Below, piece after piece: positions 35,101 to 50,100 of a stretch of DNA of 64,000 nucleotides. The first letter of the stretch is position 1. Every line of letters starts with the position of its first letter. The translations under genes and the position numbers were made by a program. The stretch is from Coriaria nepalensis. Its lineage: Eukaryota; Streptophyta; Magnoliopsida; Cucurbitales; Coriariaceae. Below the pieces are notes generated by a model. It was not told where the DNA came from. It worked only from the letters and a program-made list of their open reading frames with translations, and ran no database searches. The DNA lies in NCBI GenBank assembly GCA_027186245.1, contig CP114482.1, positions 28,415,209 to 28,479,208 on the forward strand, in the 5' to 3' direction.

Positions 35101-37345
35101 GGTTGAATTGGAAGTTCTGAATGAAAGTCGTGTTTGAAGTGCGAAAAAATAGAATTCTTTCGAATTACTTTCAATTGATTTAATGACTAGAGAAGACTCA
35201 ATGACATGATTTTAAGGCTAAACAAACGCATGATTGTCTTCAATAGATCAATTGCATGTTTTGCACAAAAGACGTGTTTGAAATGCGAAAATAGAATTCG
35301 TTGGAATTGATTTTGGAATGATTTATTGACTAAAAGTGACTCAATGACATGATTTTAAGGCTATAAAAATGCCTAGTTGCCTTCAAAAGATCCATTGCAA
35401 ATTATGCACGAAAGTCGTGGTTCAAGTGCAAAAATAAATTTCGTTCCATTTGCTTCGAAATGATTTAATTACTAGAAGAGACTCAATGACATGATTTGAA
35501 GGCTAAACAATGGATAATCTGCTTGAATAGATCAATTGCAAGTTATGCACAAAAGTCCCGTTTAAAGAGTGGAAATAGAATTTGTTCGTACTGCTTTCAA
35601 ATGATTTGATGACTAGAAAAGACTCAATGACATGATTTTAAGGCTAAAAAGATGCATAGTTGCCTTCAATGGTTGAATTGGAAGTTCTGAATGAAAGTCG
35701 TGTTTGAAGTGCGAAAAAGTAGAATTCTTTCGAATTACTTTCAATTGATTTAATGACTAGAGAAGACTCAATGACATGATTTTAAGGCTAAACAAACGCA
35801 TAATTGTCTTCAATAGATCAATTGCATGTTTTGCACAAAAGTCGTGTTTGAAATGCGAAAATAGAATTCGTTAGAATTGATTTTGGAATGATTTATTGAC
35901 TAAAAGTGACTCAATGACATGATTTTAAGGCTATAAAAATGCCGAGTTTCCTTCAAAAGATCACTTGCAAATTATGCACGAAAGTCGTGGTTCACGTGCA
36001 AAAATAAATTTCGTTCCATTTGCTTTGAAATGATTTAATTACTAGAAGAGACTCAATGACATGATTTCAAGGCTAAACAACGGATAATTTGCTTGAATAG
36101 ATCAATTGCAAGTTATGCACAAAAGTCTCATTTAAAGAGTGGAAATAGAAATTGTTATGCTTTCGAACGATTTGATGACTAGAAAAGACTCAATGACATG
36201 ATTTTAAGGCTAAAAAGACGCATATTTGGCTTCAATGGTTGAATTGGAAGTTCAGAATGAAAGTTGTGTTTGAAGTGCGAAAAAATAGAATTCATTCGAA
36301 TTACTTTCAATTGATTTAATGACTAGAGAAGACTCAATGACATGATTTTAAGGCTAAACAAACGCATAATTGTCTTGAATAGATCAATTGCATGTTTTGC
36401 ACAAAAGTCGTGTTTGAAATGCGAAAATAGAATTCGTTGGAATTGATTTTGGAATGATTTATTGACTAAAAGAGACTCAATGACATGATTTTCAGGCTAT
36501 AAAATTGACTAGTTGCCTTCAAAAGATCCATTGCAAATTATGAACGAAAGTCCTGGTTCAAGTGCAAAAATAAATTTCGTTCCAATTGCTTTGAAATGAA
36601 TTAATTACTAGAAAAGACTCAATGACATGATTTCAAGCCTAAACAATGGATAATTTGCTTGAATAGATCAATTGCAAGTTATGCACAAAAGTCTCGTTTA
36701 AAGAGTGGAAATAGAATTTGTTCGTAATGCTTTCAAATGATTTGATGACTAGAAAATACTCAATGACATGATTTTAAAGCTAAAAAGATGCATAGTTGCC
36801 TTCAATTGTTGAATTGGAAGTTCTGAATGAAAGTCGTGTTTGAAGCGCAAAAAAATAGAATTCTTTCGAATTACTTTTAATTGATTTAATGACTAGAGAA
36901 GACTCAATGACACGATTTTAAGGCTAATCAAACGCATAATTACCTTCAATAGATCAATTGCATGTCTTGCACAAAAGTCGTGTTTGAAATGCGAAAATAG
37001 AATTCGTTTGAATTGATTTCGAATGATTTACTGACTAAAAGTGACTCAATGACATGATTTCAAGGCTATACAAATGCATAGTTGCCTTCAAAAGATCGAT
37101 TGCAAATTATGCACGAAAGTATTCGTTCAAGTGGGAAAAAGGATTTCGTTCGAATTTCGTTGAAATTATTTAATTACTAGAAGTGACTCAATGACATCAT
37201 TTCGAGGTTAAACAAAGGATAATTTGCTTAAATAGATGAATTGCAAGTTATGCACAAAAGTCTCGTTTAAAGAGCGAAAATAGAATTTGTTCGTAATGCT
37301 TTTAAATGATGTGATGACTAGAAGAGACTCAATGACATGATTTTA
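32200..37345. repeat. ~5.15-kb duplicated block, copy 1
   Basis: This block matches about 39,028-44,173 at an offset of 6,828 bp, exactly 12 HORs. Shared rare variants are GTTTGAGTTTCTTTG (32,596 / 39,424), GCTCAGTGAC (33,061 / 39,889), GCTTTAACAG (34,381 / 41,209) and the four-base deletion AGAAATTGTTATGC (near 36,147 / 42,975). Differences include ATCAATTGC versus ATCTATTGC near 32,404, GTGTCTG versus GTGTTTG near 34,138, and a 6-base inversion near 32,812. The right edge is where this copy reads GGCCAAAAAGATGC and the other GGCTAAAAAGATGC (37,349 / 44,177). Confidence 0.85.
32812..32817. other. Six-base micro-inversion in a B monomer
   Basis: Equivalent monomers read GCATAGTTTCCTTCAC (for example near 39,640, the duplicate of this site). 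This one reads GCATAGGAAACTTCAC. GGAAAC is the exact reverse complement of GTTTCC and the flanks are unchanged. This is the only clear orientation change I found in the array. A consensus or assembly error cannot be excluded from sequence alone. Confidence 0.7.
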
Positions 37346-39027
37346 AGGCCAAAAAGATGCATAGTTTCCTTCAATTCTTGAATTGGAAGTTCTGAATGAA
37401 AGTCGTGTTTGTAGCGCGAAAAAATAGAATTCTTTCGAATTACTTTTAAATGATTTAATGACTAGAGAACACTCAATGACATGATTTTAAGGCTAGACAA
37501 ACGCATAATTACCTTCAATAGATCTATTGCATGTCTGGCACAAAAGTCGTGTTTGAAATGCGAAAATAGAATTCGTTTTAATTGATTTCGAATGATTTAC
37601 TGACTAAAAGTGGCTCAATGACATGATTTTAAGGCTATAAAAATGCCTAGTTGCCTTCAAAAGATCCATTGCAAATTATGCACAAAAGTGTTGGTTCAGG
37701 TGCGAAAAAAGATTACGTTTGAGTTTCTTTGAAATGATTTAATTACTAAAAGAGACTCGATGACATGATTTCAAGGCTAAACAAAGGATAATTTGCTTAA
37801 ATAGATCAATTGCAAGTTATGCACAAAAGTCTCATTTAAAGAGCGAAAATAGAATTTGTTCGTAATGCTTTCAAATGATTTAATGACAAGAAAAGACTCA
37901 GTGACATGATTTTAAGGCCAAAAAGATGCATAGTTTCCTTCACTTCTTGAATTGGAAGTTCTGAATGAAAGTCGTGTTTGTAGCGCGAAAAAATAGAATT
38001 CTTTCGAATTACTTTTAATTGATTTAATGACTAGAGAAGACTCAATGACATGATTTTAAGGCTAGACAAACACATAATTGCCTTCAATAGATCTATTGCA
38101 TGTCTGGCACAAAAGTCGTGTTTGAAATGCGAAAATAGAATTCGTTTTAATTGATTTCGAATGATTTACTGACTAAAATTGGCTCAATGACAAGATTTTA
38201 AGGCTATACAAATGCCTAGTTGCCTTCGAAAGATCCATTCCAAATTATGCACGAAAGTATTGGTTCAAGTGCGAAAAAAGATTTCGTTCGAATTTCTTTG
38301 AAATGATTTAATTACTAAAAGAGACTCAATGACATGATTTCAAGGCTAAACAAAGGATAATTTGCTTAAATAGATCAATTGCAAGTTATGCACAAAAGTC
38401 TCATTTAAAGAGCGAAAATAGAATTTGTTCGTAATGCTTTCAAATGATTTAATGACAAGAAAAGACTCAATGACATGATTTTAAGGCCAAAAAGATGCAT
38501 AGTTTCCTTCACTTCTTGAATTGGAAGTTCTGAATGAAAGTCGTGTTTGTAGCGCGAAAAAATAGAATTCTTTCGAATTACTTTTAATTGATTTAATGAC
38601 TAGAGAAGACTCAATGACATGATTTTAAGGCTAGACAAACACATAATTGCCTTCAATAGATCAATTGCATGTCATCCACAAAAGTCATGTTTGAAATGCG
38701 AAAATAGAATTCGTTTGAATTGATTTCGAATGATTTACTAACTAAAAGTGGCTCAATGACATGATTTTAAGGCTATAAAAATGCCTAGTTGCCTTCAAAA
38801 GATCCATTGCAAATTATGCACGAAAGTATTCGTTCAACTGCGAAAAAAGATTACGTTCGAATTTCTTTGAAATGATTTAATTACTAAAAGAGACTCAATG
38901 GCATGATTTCAGGGCTAAACAAAGGATAATTTGCTTGAATAGATCAATTGCAAGTTATGCACAAAAGTCTCGTTTAAAGAGCGAAAATAGAATTTGTTCG
39001 TAATGCTTTCAAATGATTGGATGACAA
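37346..39027. repeat. HOR units between the two 5.15-kb copies
   Basis: About three ABCD units lie here. They resemble units near 31.5-32.5 kb rather than their immediate neighbours. They share AATGACAAGAAAAGAC in B, TTCACTTCTTGAATTG at the B end, TCTGGCACAAAAG at the D start and ATTACGTTTGAGTTTC in A. The ATTACGTTTGAGTTTC variant occurs near 32,591, 34,300, 37,711, 39,420 and 41,128, that is, at whole-HOR spacings. No other sequence is present. Confidence 0.75.
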
Positions 39028-42000
39028 GAAAAGACTCAATGACATGATTTTAAGGCCAAAAAGATGCATAGTTTCCTTCACTTCTTGAATTGGAAGTTCT
39101 GAATGAAAGTCGTGTTTGTAGCGCGAAAAAATAGAATTCTTTCGAATTACTTTTAATTGATTTAATGACTAGAGAAGACTCAATGACATGATTTTAAGGC
39201 TAGACAAACACATAATTGCCTTCAATAGATCTATTGCATGTCTGGCACAAAAGTCGTGTTTGAAATGCGAAAATAGAATTCGTTTTAATTGATTTCGAAT
39301 GATTTACTGACTAAAAGTGGCTCAATGACATGATTTTAAGGCTATAAAAATGCCTAGTTGCCTTCAAAAGATCCATTGCAAATTATGCACAAAAGTGTTG
39401 GTTCAGGTGCGAAAAAAGATTACGTTTGAGTTTCTTTGAAATGATTTAATTACTAAAAGAGACTCGATGACATGATTTCAAGGCTAAACAACGGATAATT
39501 TGCTTAAATAGATCAATTGCAAGTTATGCACAAAAGTCTCATTTAAAGAGCGAAAATAGAATTTGTTCGTAATGCTTTCAAATGATTTAATGACAAGAAA
39601 AGACTCAATGACATGATTTTAAGGCCAAAAAGATGCATAGTTTCCTTCACTTCTTGAATTGGAAGTTCTGAATGAAAGACGTGTTTGTAGCGCGAAAAAA
39701 TAGAATTCTTTCGAATTACTTTTAATTGATTTAATGACTAGAGAAGACTCAATGACATGATTTTAAGGCTAGACAAACGCATAATTCCCTTCAATAGATC
39801 AATTGCATGTCATGCACAAAAGTCGTGTTTGAAATGCGAAAATAGAATTCGTTTGAATTGATTTCGAATGATTTACTAACTAAAAGTGGCTCAGTGACTT
39901 GATTTTAAGGCTATAAAAATGCCTAGTTGCCTTCAAAAGATCCATTCAAAATTATGCACGAAAGTCATGGTTCAAGTGCGAAAAAAGATTTCGTTCGAAT
40001 TTATTTGAAATGATTTAATTACTAAAAGAGACTCAATGACATAATTTCAAGGCTAAACAACGGATAATTTGCTTAAACAGATCAATTGCAAGTTATGCAC
40101 AAAAGTCTCGTTTGAAGAGCGAAAATAGAATTTGTTCGTAATACTTTCAAATGATTTGAAGACTAGAAAAGACTCAATGACATGATTTTAAGGCTAAAAA
40201 GATGCATAGTTGCCTTCAATTGTTGAATTGGAAGTTCTGAACGAAAGTCATGTTTGAAGTGCGAAAAAACAGAATTCTTTCGAATTACCTTTAATTGATT
40301 TAGTGACTAGAGAAGACTCAATGACATGATTTTAAGGCTAAACAAACACATAATTGCCTTCAATAGATCAATTGCATGTTTTGCACAAAAGTCGTGTTTG
40401 AAATGCAAAAATAGAATTCGTTTGAATTGATTTCGAATGATTTACTGACTAAAAGTGACTCAATGACATGATTTTAAGGCTATACAAATTCCTAGTTGCC
40501 TTTAAAAGATCCATTGCAAATTATGCACGAAAGTATTCGTTCAACTGCGAAAAAAGATTACGTTCGAATTTCTTGGAAATGATTTAATTACTAAAAGAGA
40601 CTCAATGACATGATTTCAAGGCTAAACAAAGGCTAATTTGCTTGAATAGATCAATTGCAAGTCATGCACAAAAGTCTCGTTTAAAGAGCGAAAATAGAAT
40701 TTGTTCGTAATGCTTTCAAATGATTGGATGACTAGAAAAGACTCAATGACATGATTTTAAGGCCAAAAAGATGCATAGTTTCCTTCAATTCTTGAATTGG
40801 AAGTTTTGAATGAAAGTCGTGTTTGTAGCGCGAAAAAATAGAATTCTTTCGAATTACTTTTAATTGATTTAATGACTAGAGAAGACTCAATGACATGATT
40901 TTAAGGCTAGACAAACACATAATTGCCTTCAATAGATCAATTGCATGTCTGGCACAAAAGTCGTGTTTGAAATGCGAAAATAGAATTCGTTTCAATTGAT
41001 TTCGAATGATTTACTGACTAAAAGTGGCTCAATGACATGATTTTAAGGCTATAAAAATGCCTAGTTGCCTTCAAAAGATCCATTGCAAATTATGCACAAA
41101 AGTGTTGGTTCAGGTGCGAAAAAAGATTACGTTTGAGTTTCTTTGAAATGATTTAATTACTAAAAGAGACTCGATGACATGATTTCAAGGCTAAACAATG
41201 GATAATTTGCTTTAACAGATCAATTGCGAGTTATGCACAAAAGTCTCGTTTACAGAGCGAAAATAGAATTTGTTCGTAATGCTTTCAAATGATTTGATGA
41301 CTAGAAAAGACTCAATGACATGATTTTAAGGCTAAAAAGATGCATAGTTGCCTTCAATTGTTGAATTGGAAGTTCTGAACGAAAGTCGTCTTTGAAGTGC
41401 GAAAATATAGAATTCTTTCGAATTACTTTTAATTGATATAATGACTAGAGATACCTCAATGACATGATTTTAAGGCTAAACAAACGCATAATTGCCTTCA
41501 ATAGATCAATTGCATGTTTTGCACAAAAGTCGTGTTTGAAATGCGAAAATAGAATTCGTTGGAATTGATTTTGGAATGATTTATTGACTAAAAGTGACTC
41601 AATGACATGATTTTAAGGCCATAAAAATGCCTAGTTGCCTTCAAAAGATCCATTGCAAATTATGCACAAAAGTTGTTGTTCAAGTGCAAAAATAAATTTC
41701 GTTCCATTTGCTTTGAAATGATTTAATTACGAAAAGAGACTCAATGACATGATTTCAAGGCTAAACAATGGATAATTTGCTTGAATAGATCAATTGCAAG
41801 TTATGCACAAAAGTCTCATTTAAAGAGTGGAAATAGAATTTGTTCGTAACGCTTTGAAATGATTGGATGACTAGAAAAGACTCAATGACATGATTTTAAG
41901 GCTAAAAAGATGCATAGTTGCCTTCAATGGTTGAATTGGAAATTCTGAATGAAAGTCGTGTTTGAAGTGCGAAAAAATAGAATTCTTTCGAATTACTTTC

Positions 42001-44173
42001 AATTGATTTAATGACTAGAGAAGACTCAATGACATGATTTTAAGGCTAAACAAACGCATGATTGTTTTCAATAGATCAATTGCATGTTTTGCACAAAAGA
42101 CGTGTTTGAAATGCGAAAATAGAATTCGTTGGAATTGATTTTGGAATGATTTATTGACTAAAAGTGACTCAATGACATGATTTTAAGGCTATAAAAATGC
42201 CTAGTTGCCTTCAAAAGATCCATTGCAAATTATGCACGAAAGTCGTGGTTCAAGTGCAAAAATAAATTTCGTTCCATTTGCTTCGAAATGATTTAATTAC
42301 TAGAAGAGACTCAATGACATGATTTGAAGGCTAAACAATGGATAATCTGCTTGAATAGATCAATTGCAAGTTATGCACAAAAGTCCCGTTTAAAGAGTGG
42401 AAATAGAATTTGTTCGTACTGCTTTCAAATGATTTGATGACTAGAAAAGACTCAATGACATGATTTTAAGGCTAAAAAGATGCATAGTTGCCTTCAATGG
42501 TTGAATTGGAAGTTCTGAATGAAAGTCGTGTTTGAAGTGCGAAAAAGTAGAATTCTTTCGAATTACTTTCAATTGATTTAATGACTAGAGAAGACTCAAT
42601 GACATGATTTTAAGGCTAAACAAACGCATAATTGTCTTCAATAGATCAATTGCATGTTTTGCACAAAAGTCGTGTTTGAAATGCGAAAATAGAATTCGTT
42701 AGAATTGATTTTGGAATGATTTATTGACTAAAAGTGACTCAATGACATGATTTTAAGGCTATAAAAATGCCGAGTTTCCTTCAAAAGATCACTTGCAAAT
42801 TATGCACGAAAGTCGTGGTTCACGTGCAAAAATAAATTTCGTTCCATTTGCTTTGAAATGATTTAATTACTAGAAGAGACTCAATGACATGATTTCAAGG
42901 CTAAACAACGGATAATTTGCTTGAATAGATCAATTGCAAGTTATGACCAAAAGTCTCGTTTAAAGAGTGGAAATAGAAATTGTTATGCTTTCGAACGATT
43001 TGATGACTAGAAAAGACTTAATGACATGATTTTAAGGCTAAAAAGACGCATATTTGGCTTCAATGGTTGAATTGGAAGTTCAGAATGAAAGTTGTGTTTG
43101 AAGTGCGAAAAAATAGAATTCATTCGAATTACTTTCAATTGATTTAATGACTAGAGAAGACTCAATGACATGATTTTAAGGCTAAACAAACGCATAATTG
43201 TCTTGAATAGATCAATTGCATGTTTTGCACAAAAGTCGTGTTTGAAATGCGAAAATAGAATTCGTTGGAATTGATTTTGGAATGATTTATTGACTAAAAC
43301 AGACTCAATGACATGATTTTCAGGCTATAAAATTGCCTAGTTGCCTTCAAAAGATCCATTGCAAATTATGAACGAAAGTCCTGGTTCAAGTGCAAAAATA
43401 AATTTCGTTCCAATTGCTTGGAAATGAATTAATTACTAGAAAAGACTCAATGACATGATTTCAAGCCTAAACAATGGATAATTTGCTTGAATAGATCAAT
43501 TGCAAGTTATGCACAAAAGTCTCGTTTAAAGAGTGGAAATAGAATTTGTTCGTAATGCTTTCAAATGATTTGATGACTAGAAAGTACTCAATGACATGAT
43601 TTTAAAGCTAAAAAGATGCATAGTTGCCTTCAATTGTTGAATTGGAAGTTCTGAATGAAAGTCGTGTTTGAAGCGCAAAAAAATAGAATTATTTCGAATT
43701 ACTTTTAATTGATTTAATGACTAGAGAAGACTCAATGACACGATTTTAAGGCTAATCAAACGCATAATTACCTTCAATAGATCAATTGCATGTCTTGCAC
43801 AAAAGTCGTGTTTGAAATGCGAAAATAGAATTCGTTTGAATTGATTTCGAATGATTTACTGACTAAAAGTGACTCAATGACATGATTTCAAGGCTATACA
43901 AATGCATAGTTGCCTTCAAAAGATCGATTGCAAATTATGCACGAAAGTATTCGTTCAAGTGGGAAAAAGGATTTCGTTCGAATTTCGTTGAAATTATTTA
44001 ATTACTAGAAGTGACTCAATGACATGATTTCGAGGTTAAACAAAGGATAATTTGCTTAAATAGATGAATTGCAAGTTATGCACAAAAGTCTCGTTTAAAG
44101 AGCGAAAATAGAATTTGTTCGTAATGCTTTTAAATGATGTGATGACTAGAAGAGACTCAATGACATGATTTTA
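39028..44173. repeat. ~5.15-kb duplicated block, copy 2
   Basis: This is the partner of about 32,200-37,345, offset 6,828 bp. Copy-specific changes include TTATGACCAAAAG in place of TTATGCACAAAAG near 42,941, GACTTGATTTT near 39,896 and GAAAGACGTG near 39,674. It is the longest duplication seen in the window. Its offset is a precise multiple of 569, so the exchange that made it kept the HOR register. Confidence 0.85.
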
Positions 44174-47100
44174 AGGCTAAAAAGATGCATAGTTGCCTTC
44201 AATGGTTGAATTGGAAGTTCTTGACGAAAGTCGTGTTTGTAGTGCGAAAAAATAGAATTCTTTCGAATTACTTTTAATTGATTTAATGACTAGAGAACAC
44301 TCAATGACATGATTTTAAGGCTAGACAAACGCATAATTGCCTTCAATAGATCAATTGCATGTCTTGCACAAAAGTCGTGTTTGAAATGCGAAAATAGAAT
44401 TCGTTTGAATTGATTTAGAATGATTTACTGACTAAAAGTGGCTCAATGACATGATTTTGAGGCTATAAAAATGCCTAGTTGCCTTCAAAAGATCCATTGC
44501 AAATTATGCACAAAAGTGTTGGTTTAGGTGCAAAAAAAGATTACGTTTGAATTTCTTTGAAATGATTTAATTACTAAAAGAGACTCGATGACATGATTTC
44601 AAGGCTAAACAATGGATAATTTGCTTTAATAGATCAATTGCGAGTTATGCACAAAAGTCTCGTTTACAGAGCGAAAATAGAAGTTGTTCGTAATGCTTTC
44701 AAATGATTTGATGACTAGAAAAGACTCAATGACATGATTTTAAGGCTAAAAAGATGCATAGTTGCCTTCAATTGTTGAATTGGAAGTTCTGAACGAAAGT
44801 CGTCTTTGAAGTGCGAAAATATAGAATTCTTTCGAATTACTTTTAATTGATATAATGACTAGAGATAACTCAATGACATGATTTTAAGGCTAAACAAACG
44901 CATAATTGCCTTCAATAGATCAATTGCATGTTTTGCACAAAAGTCGTGTTTGAAATGCGAAAATAGAATTCGTTGGAATTGATTTCGAATGATTAATTGA
45001 CTAAAAGTGACTCAATGCATTGATTTTAAGGCTATAAAAAAGCCTAGTTGCCTTCAAAAGATCCATTGCAAATTATGCACGAAATTATTGGTTCAAGTTC
45101 AAAAATAAATTTTGTTCCATTTGCTTTGAAATGATTTAATTACTAGAAGAGACTCAATGACATGATTTCAAGGCTAAACAATGGATAATTTGCTTCAATA
45201 GATCAATTGCAAGTTACGCACAAAAGTCTCATTTAAAGAGTGGAAACAGAATTTGTTCGTAATGCTTTCAAATGATTTGATGACTAGAAAAGACTCAATG
45301 ACATGATTTTAAGGCTTAAAAAGATGCATAGTTGCCTTCAATTGTTGAATTGGAAGTGCTCAATGAAAGTCGTGTTTGAAGTGCGAAAAAATAGAATTCT
45401 TTCGAATTAATTTTAATTTCTTTAATGACTAGAGAAGACTCAATGATATGATTTTAAGGCTAAACAAACGCATAATTGCCTTGAATAGATCAATTCCATG
45501 TTTTGCACAAAAGTCGTGTTTGAAATGCGAAAATAGAATTCGTTTGAATTGATTTCGAATGATTTATTGACTAAAAGTGACTCAATGACATGATTTTAAG
45601 GCTATACAAATGCCTAGTTGCCTTCAAAAGATCCATTGCAAATTATGCACGAAAGTCGTGGTTCAAGTGCAAAAATAAATTTCGTTCCATTTGCTTCGAA
45701 ATGATTTAATTACTAGAAGAGACTCAAAGACATGATTTGCAGGCTAAACAATGGATAATCTGCTTGAATAGATCAATTGCAAGTTATGCACGAAAGTCTC
45801 GTTTAAAGAGTGGAAATAGAATTTGTTCGTACTGCTTTCAAATGATTTGATGACTACAAAAGACTCAATGACATGATTTTAAGGCTAAAAAGATGCATAG
45901 TTGCCTTCAATGGTTGAATTGGATGTTCTGAACGAAAGTCATGTTTGAAGTGCGAAAAAATAGAATTCTTTCGAATTACCTTTAACTGATTTAATGACTA
46001 GAGAAGACTCAATGACATGATTTTAAGGCTAAACAAACGCATAATTGTCTTGAATAGATCAATTGCATGTTTTGCACAAAAGTCGTGTTTGAAATGCGAA
46101 AATAGAATTCGTTGGAATTGATTTTGGAATGATTTATTGACTAAAAGTGAATCAATGACATGATTTTAAGGCCATAAAAATGCCTAGTTGCCTTCAAAAG
46201 ATCCATTGGAAATTATGCACAAAAGGTTTTGTTCATATGCAAAAATAAATTTCGTTCCATTTGCTTTGAAATGATTTAATTACTAAAAGAGACTCAATGA
46301 CATGATTTCAAGGCTAAACAATGGATAATTTGCTTGAATAGATCAATTGCAAGTTATGCACAAAAGTCTCATTTAAAGAGTGGAAATAGAATTTCTTCGT
46401 AATGCTTTCAAATGATTGGATGACTAGAAAAGACTCAATGACATGATTTTAAGGCTAAAAAGATGCATAGTTGCCTTCAATGGTTGAATTGGAAGTTCTG
46501 AATGAAAGTCGTGTTTGAAGTGCGAAAAAATAGAATTCTTTCGAATTACTTTCAATTGATTTAATGACTAGAGAAGACTCAATGACATGATTTTAAGGCT
46601 AAACAAACGCATGATTGTCTTCAATAGATCAATTGCATGTTTTGCACAAAAGACGTGTTTGAAATGCGAAAATAGAATTCGTTGGAATTGATTTTTGAAT
46701 GTTTTATTGACTAAAAGTGACTCAATGACATGATTTTAAGGCTATAAAAATGCCTAGTTGCCTTCAAAAGATCCATTGCAAATTATGCACGAAAGTCGTG
46801 GTTCAAGTGCAAAAATAAATTTCGTTCCATTTGCTTCGAAATGATTTAATTACTAGAAGAGACTCAATGACATGATTTCAAGGCTAAACAATGGATAATC
46901 TGCTTGAATAGATCAATTGCAAGTTATGCACAAAAGTCTCGTTTAAAGAGTGGAAATAGAATTTGTTCGTACTGCTTTCAAATGATTTGATGACTAGAAA
47001 AGACTCAATGACATCATTTTAAGGCTAAAAAGATGCATAGTTGCCTTCAATGGTTGAATTTGAAGTTCTGAACGAAAGTCATGTTTGAAGTGCGAAAAAA

Positions 47101-50100
47101 TAGAATTCTTTCGAATTACCTTTAATTGATTTAATGACTAGAGAAGACTCAATGACATAATTTTAAGGCTAAACAAACACATAATTGCCTTCAATAGATC
47201 AATTGCATGTTTTGCACAAAAGTCGTGTTTGAAATGCAAAAATAGAATTCGTTTGAATTGATTTCGAATGATTTACTGACTAAAAGTGACTCAATGACAT
47301 AATTTTAAGGCTATACAAATGCCTAGTTGCCTTCAAAAGATCCATTGCAAATTATGCACGAAAGTATTGGTTTAAGTGCGAAAAAAGATTTCCTTCGAAT
47401 TTTTTGAAATGATTTAATTACTAAAAGAGACTCAATGACATGATTTCAAGGCTAAACAATGGATAATTTGCTTGAATACATCAATTGGGAGTTATGCACA
47501 AAAGTCTCGTTTAAAGAGTGGAAATAGAATTTGTTCGTACTGGTTTCAAATGATTTGATGACTAGAAAAGACTCAATGACATGATTTTAAGGCTAAAAAG
47601 ATGCATAGTTGCCTTCAATTGTTGAATTGGAAGTTTTGAACGAAAGTCGTCTTTGAAGTGCGAAAATATAGAATTCTTTCGAATTACTTTTAATTGATAT
47701 AATGACTAGAGATAACTCAATGACATGATTTTAAGGCTAAACAAACGCATAATTGTCTTCAATAGATCAATTGCATGTTTTGCACAAAAGTCGTGTTTGA
47801 AATGCGAAAATAGAATTCGTTGGAATTGATTTTGGAATGATTTATTGACTAAAAGTGACTCAATGACATGATTTTAAGGCTATAAAAATGCCTAGTTGCC
47901 TTCAAAAGATCTATTGCAAATTATGCACGAAAGTCGTGGTTCAAGTGCAAAAATAAATTTCGTTCCATTTGCTTCGAAATGATTTAATTACTAGAAGAGA
48001 CTCAATGACATGATTTGAAGGCTAAAATATGGATAATTTGCTTGAATAGATCAATTGCAAGTTATGCACAAAAGTCTCGTTTAAAGAGTGGAAATAGAAT
48101 TTGTTCGTAATGCTTTCAAATGATTTGATGACTAGAAAAGACTCAATGACATGATTTTAAGGCTAAAAAGATGCATAGTTGCCTTCAATTGTTGAATTGG
48201 AAGTTCTGAATGAAAGTCGTGTTTTAAGTGCGAAAAAATAGAATTCTTTCGAATTACTTTCAATTGATTTACTGACTAGAGAAGACTCAATGACATGATT
48301 TTAAGGCTAAACAAACGCATAATTGTCTTCAATAGATCAATTGCATGTTTTGCACAAAAGTCGTGTTTGAAATGCGAAAATAGAATTCATCGAAATTGAT
48401 TTTGGAATGATTTATTGACTAAAAGTGACTCAATGACATGATTTTAAGGCTATAAAAATGCCTAGTTGCCTTCAAAAGATCTATTGCAAATTATGCACGA
48501 AAGTCGTGGTTCAAGTGCAAAAATAAATTTCGTTCCATTTCCTTCGAAATGATTTAATTACTAGAAGAGACTCAATGACATGATTTGAAGGCTAAACAAT
48601 GGATAATCTGCTTGAATAGATCAATTGCAAGTTATGCACACAAGTCTCGTTTAAAGAGTGGAAATAGAATTTGTTCGTAATGCTTTCAAATGGTTTGATG
48701 ACTAGAAAAGACTCAATGACATGATTTTAAGGCTAAAAAGATGCATAGTTGCCTTCAATTGTTGAATTGGAAGTTCTGAATGAAAGTCGTGTTTTAAGTG
48801 CGAAAAAATAGAATTCTTTCAAATTACTTTCAATTGATTTAATGACTAGAGAAGACTCAATGACATGATTTCAAGGCAAAACAAACGCATAATTGTCTTC
48901 AATAGATCAATTGCATGTTTTGCACAAAAGTCGTGTTTGAAATGCGAAAATAGAATTCATTGGAATTGATTTCGAATGATTTACTGACTAAAAGTGACTC
49001 AATGACATGATTTTAAGGCTATACAAACGCCTAGTTGCCTTCAAAAGATCCATTGCAAATTATGTACAAAAGCCGTGGTTCAGGTGCGAAAAAAGATTTC
49101 GTTTAAATTTCTTTGAAATGATTTAATTACTAGAAGAGACTCAATGACATGATTTCAAGCCTAAACAATGGATAATTTGCTTCAATAGATCAATTGCAAG
49201 TTATGCACAAAAGTCTCGTTTAAAGAGTGGAAATAGAATTTGTTCGTACTGCTTTCAAATGATTTGATGACTAGAAAAGACTCAATGACATGATTTTAAG
49301 GCTAAAAAGATGCATAGTTGCCTTCAATGGTTGAATTGGAAGTTCTGAATGAAAGTCGTGTTTGAAGTGCGAAAAAATAGAATTCTTTCGAATTACTTTC
49401 AATTGATTTAATGACTAGAGAAGACTCAATGACATGATTTTAAGGCTAAACAAACGCATAATTGTCTTCAATAGATCAATTGCATGTTTTGCACAAAAGT
49501 CGTGTTTGAAATGCGAAAATAGAATTCGTTGGAATTGATTTTGGAATGATTTATTGACTAAAAGTGACTCAATGACATGATTTTAAGGCTATAAAAATGC
49601 CTAGTTGCCTTCAAAAGATCCATTGCAAATTATGCACGAAAGTCGTGGTTCAAGTGCAAAAATAAATTTCGTTCCATTTGCTTCGAAATGATTTAATTAC
49701 TAGAAGAGACTCAATGACATGATTTGAAGGCTAAACAATGGATAATCTGCTTGAATAGATCAATTGCAAGTTATGCACAAAAGTCTCGTTTAAAGAGTGG
49801 AAATAGAATTTGTTCGCAATGCTTTCAAATGATTTGATGACTAGAAAAGGCTCAATGACATGATTTTAATGCTACAAAGATGCATAGTTGCCTTCAATGG
49901 TTGAATTGGAAGTTCTGAATGAATGTCGTGTTTGAAGTGCGAAAAAATAGAATTCTTTCGAATTACTTTCAATTGATTTAATGACTAGAGAAGACTCAAT
50001 GACATAATTTTAAGGCTAAACAAACGCATAATTGTCTTCAATAGATCAATTGCATGTTTTGCACAAAAGTCGTGTTTGAAATGCGAAAATAGAATTCGTT

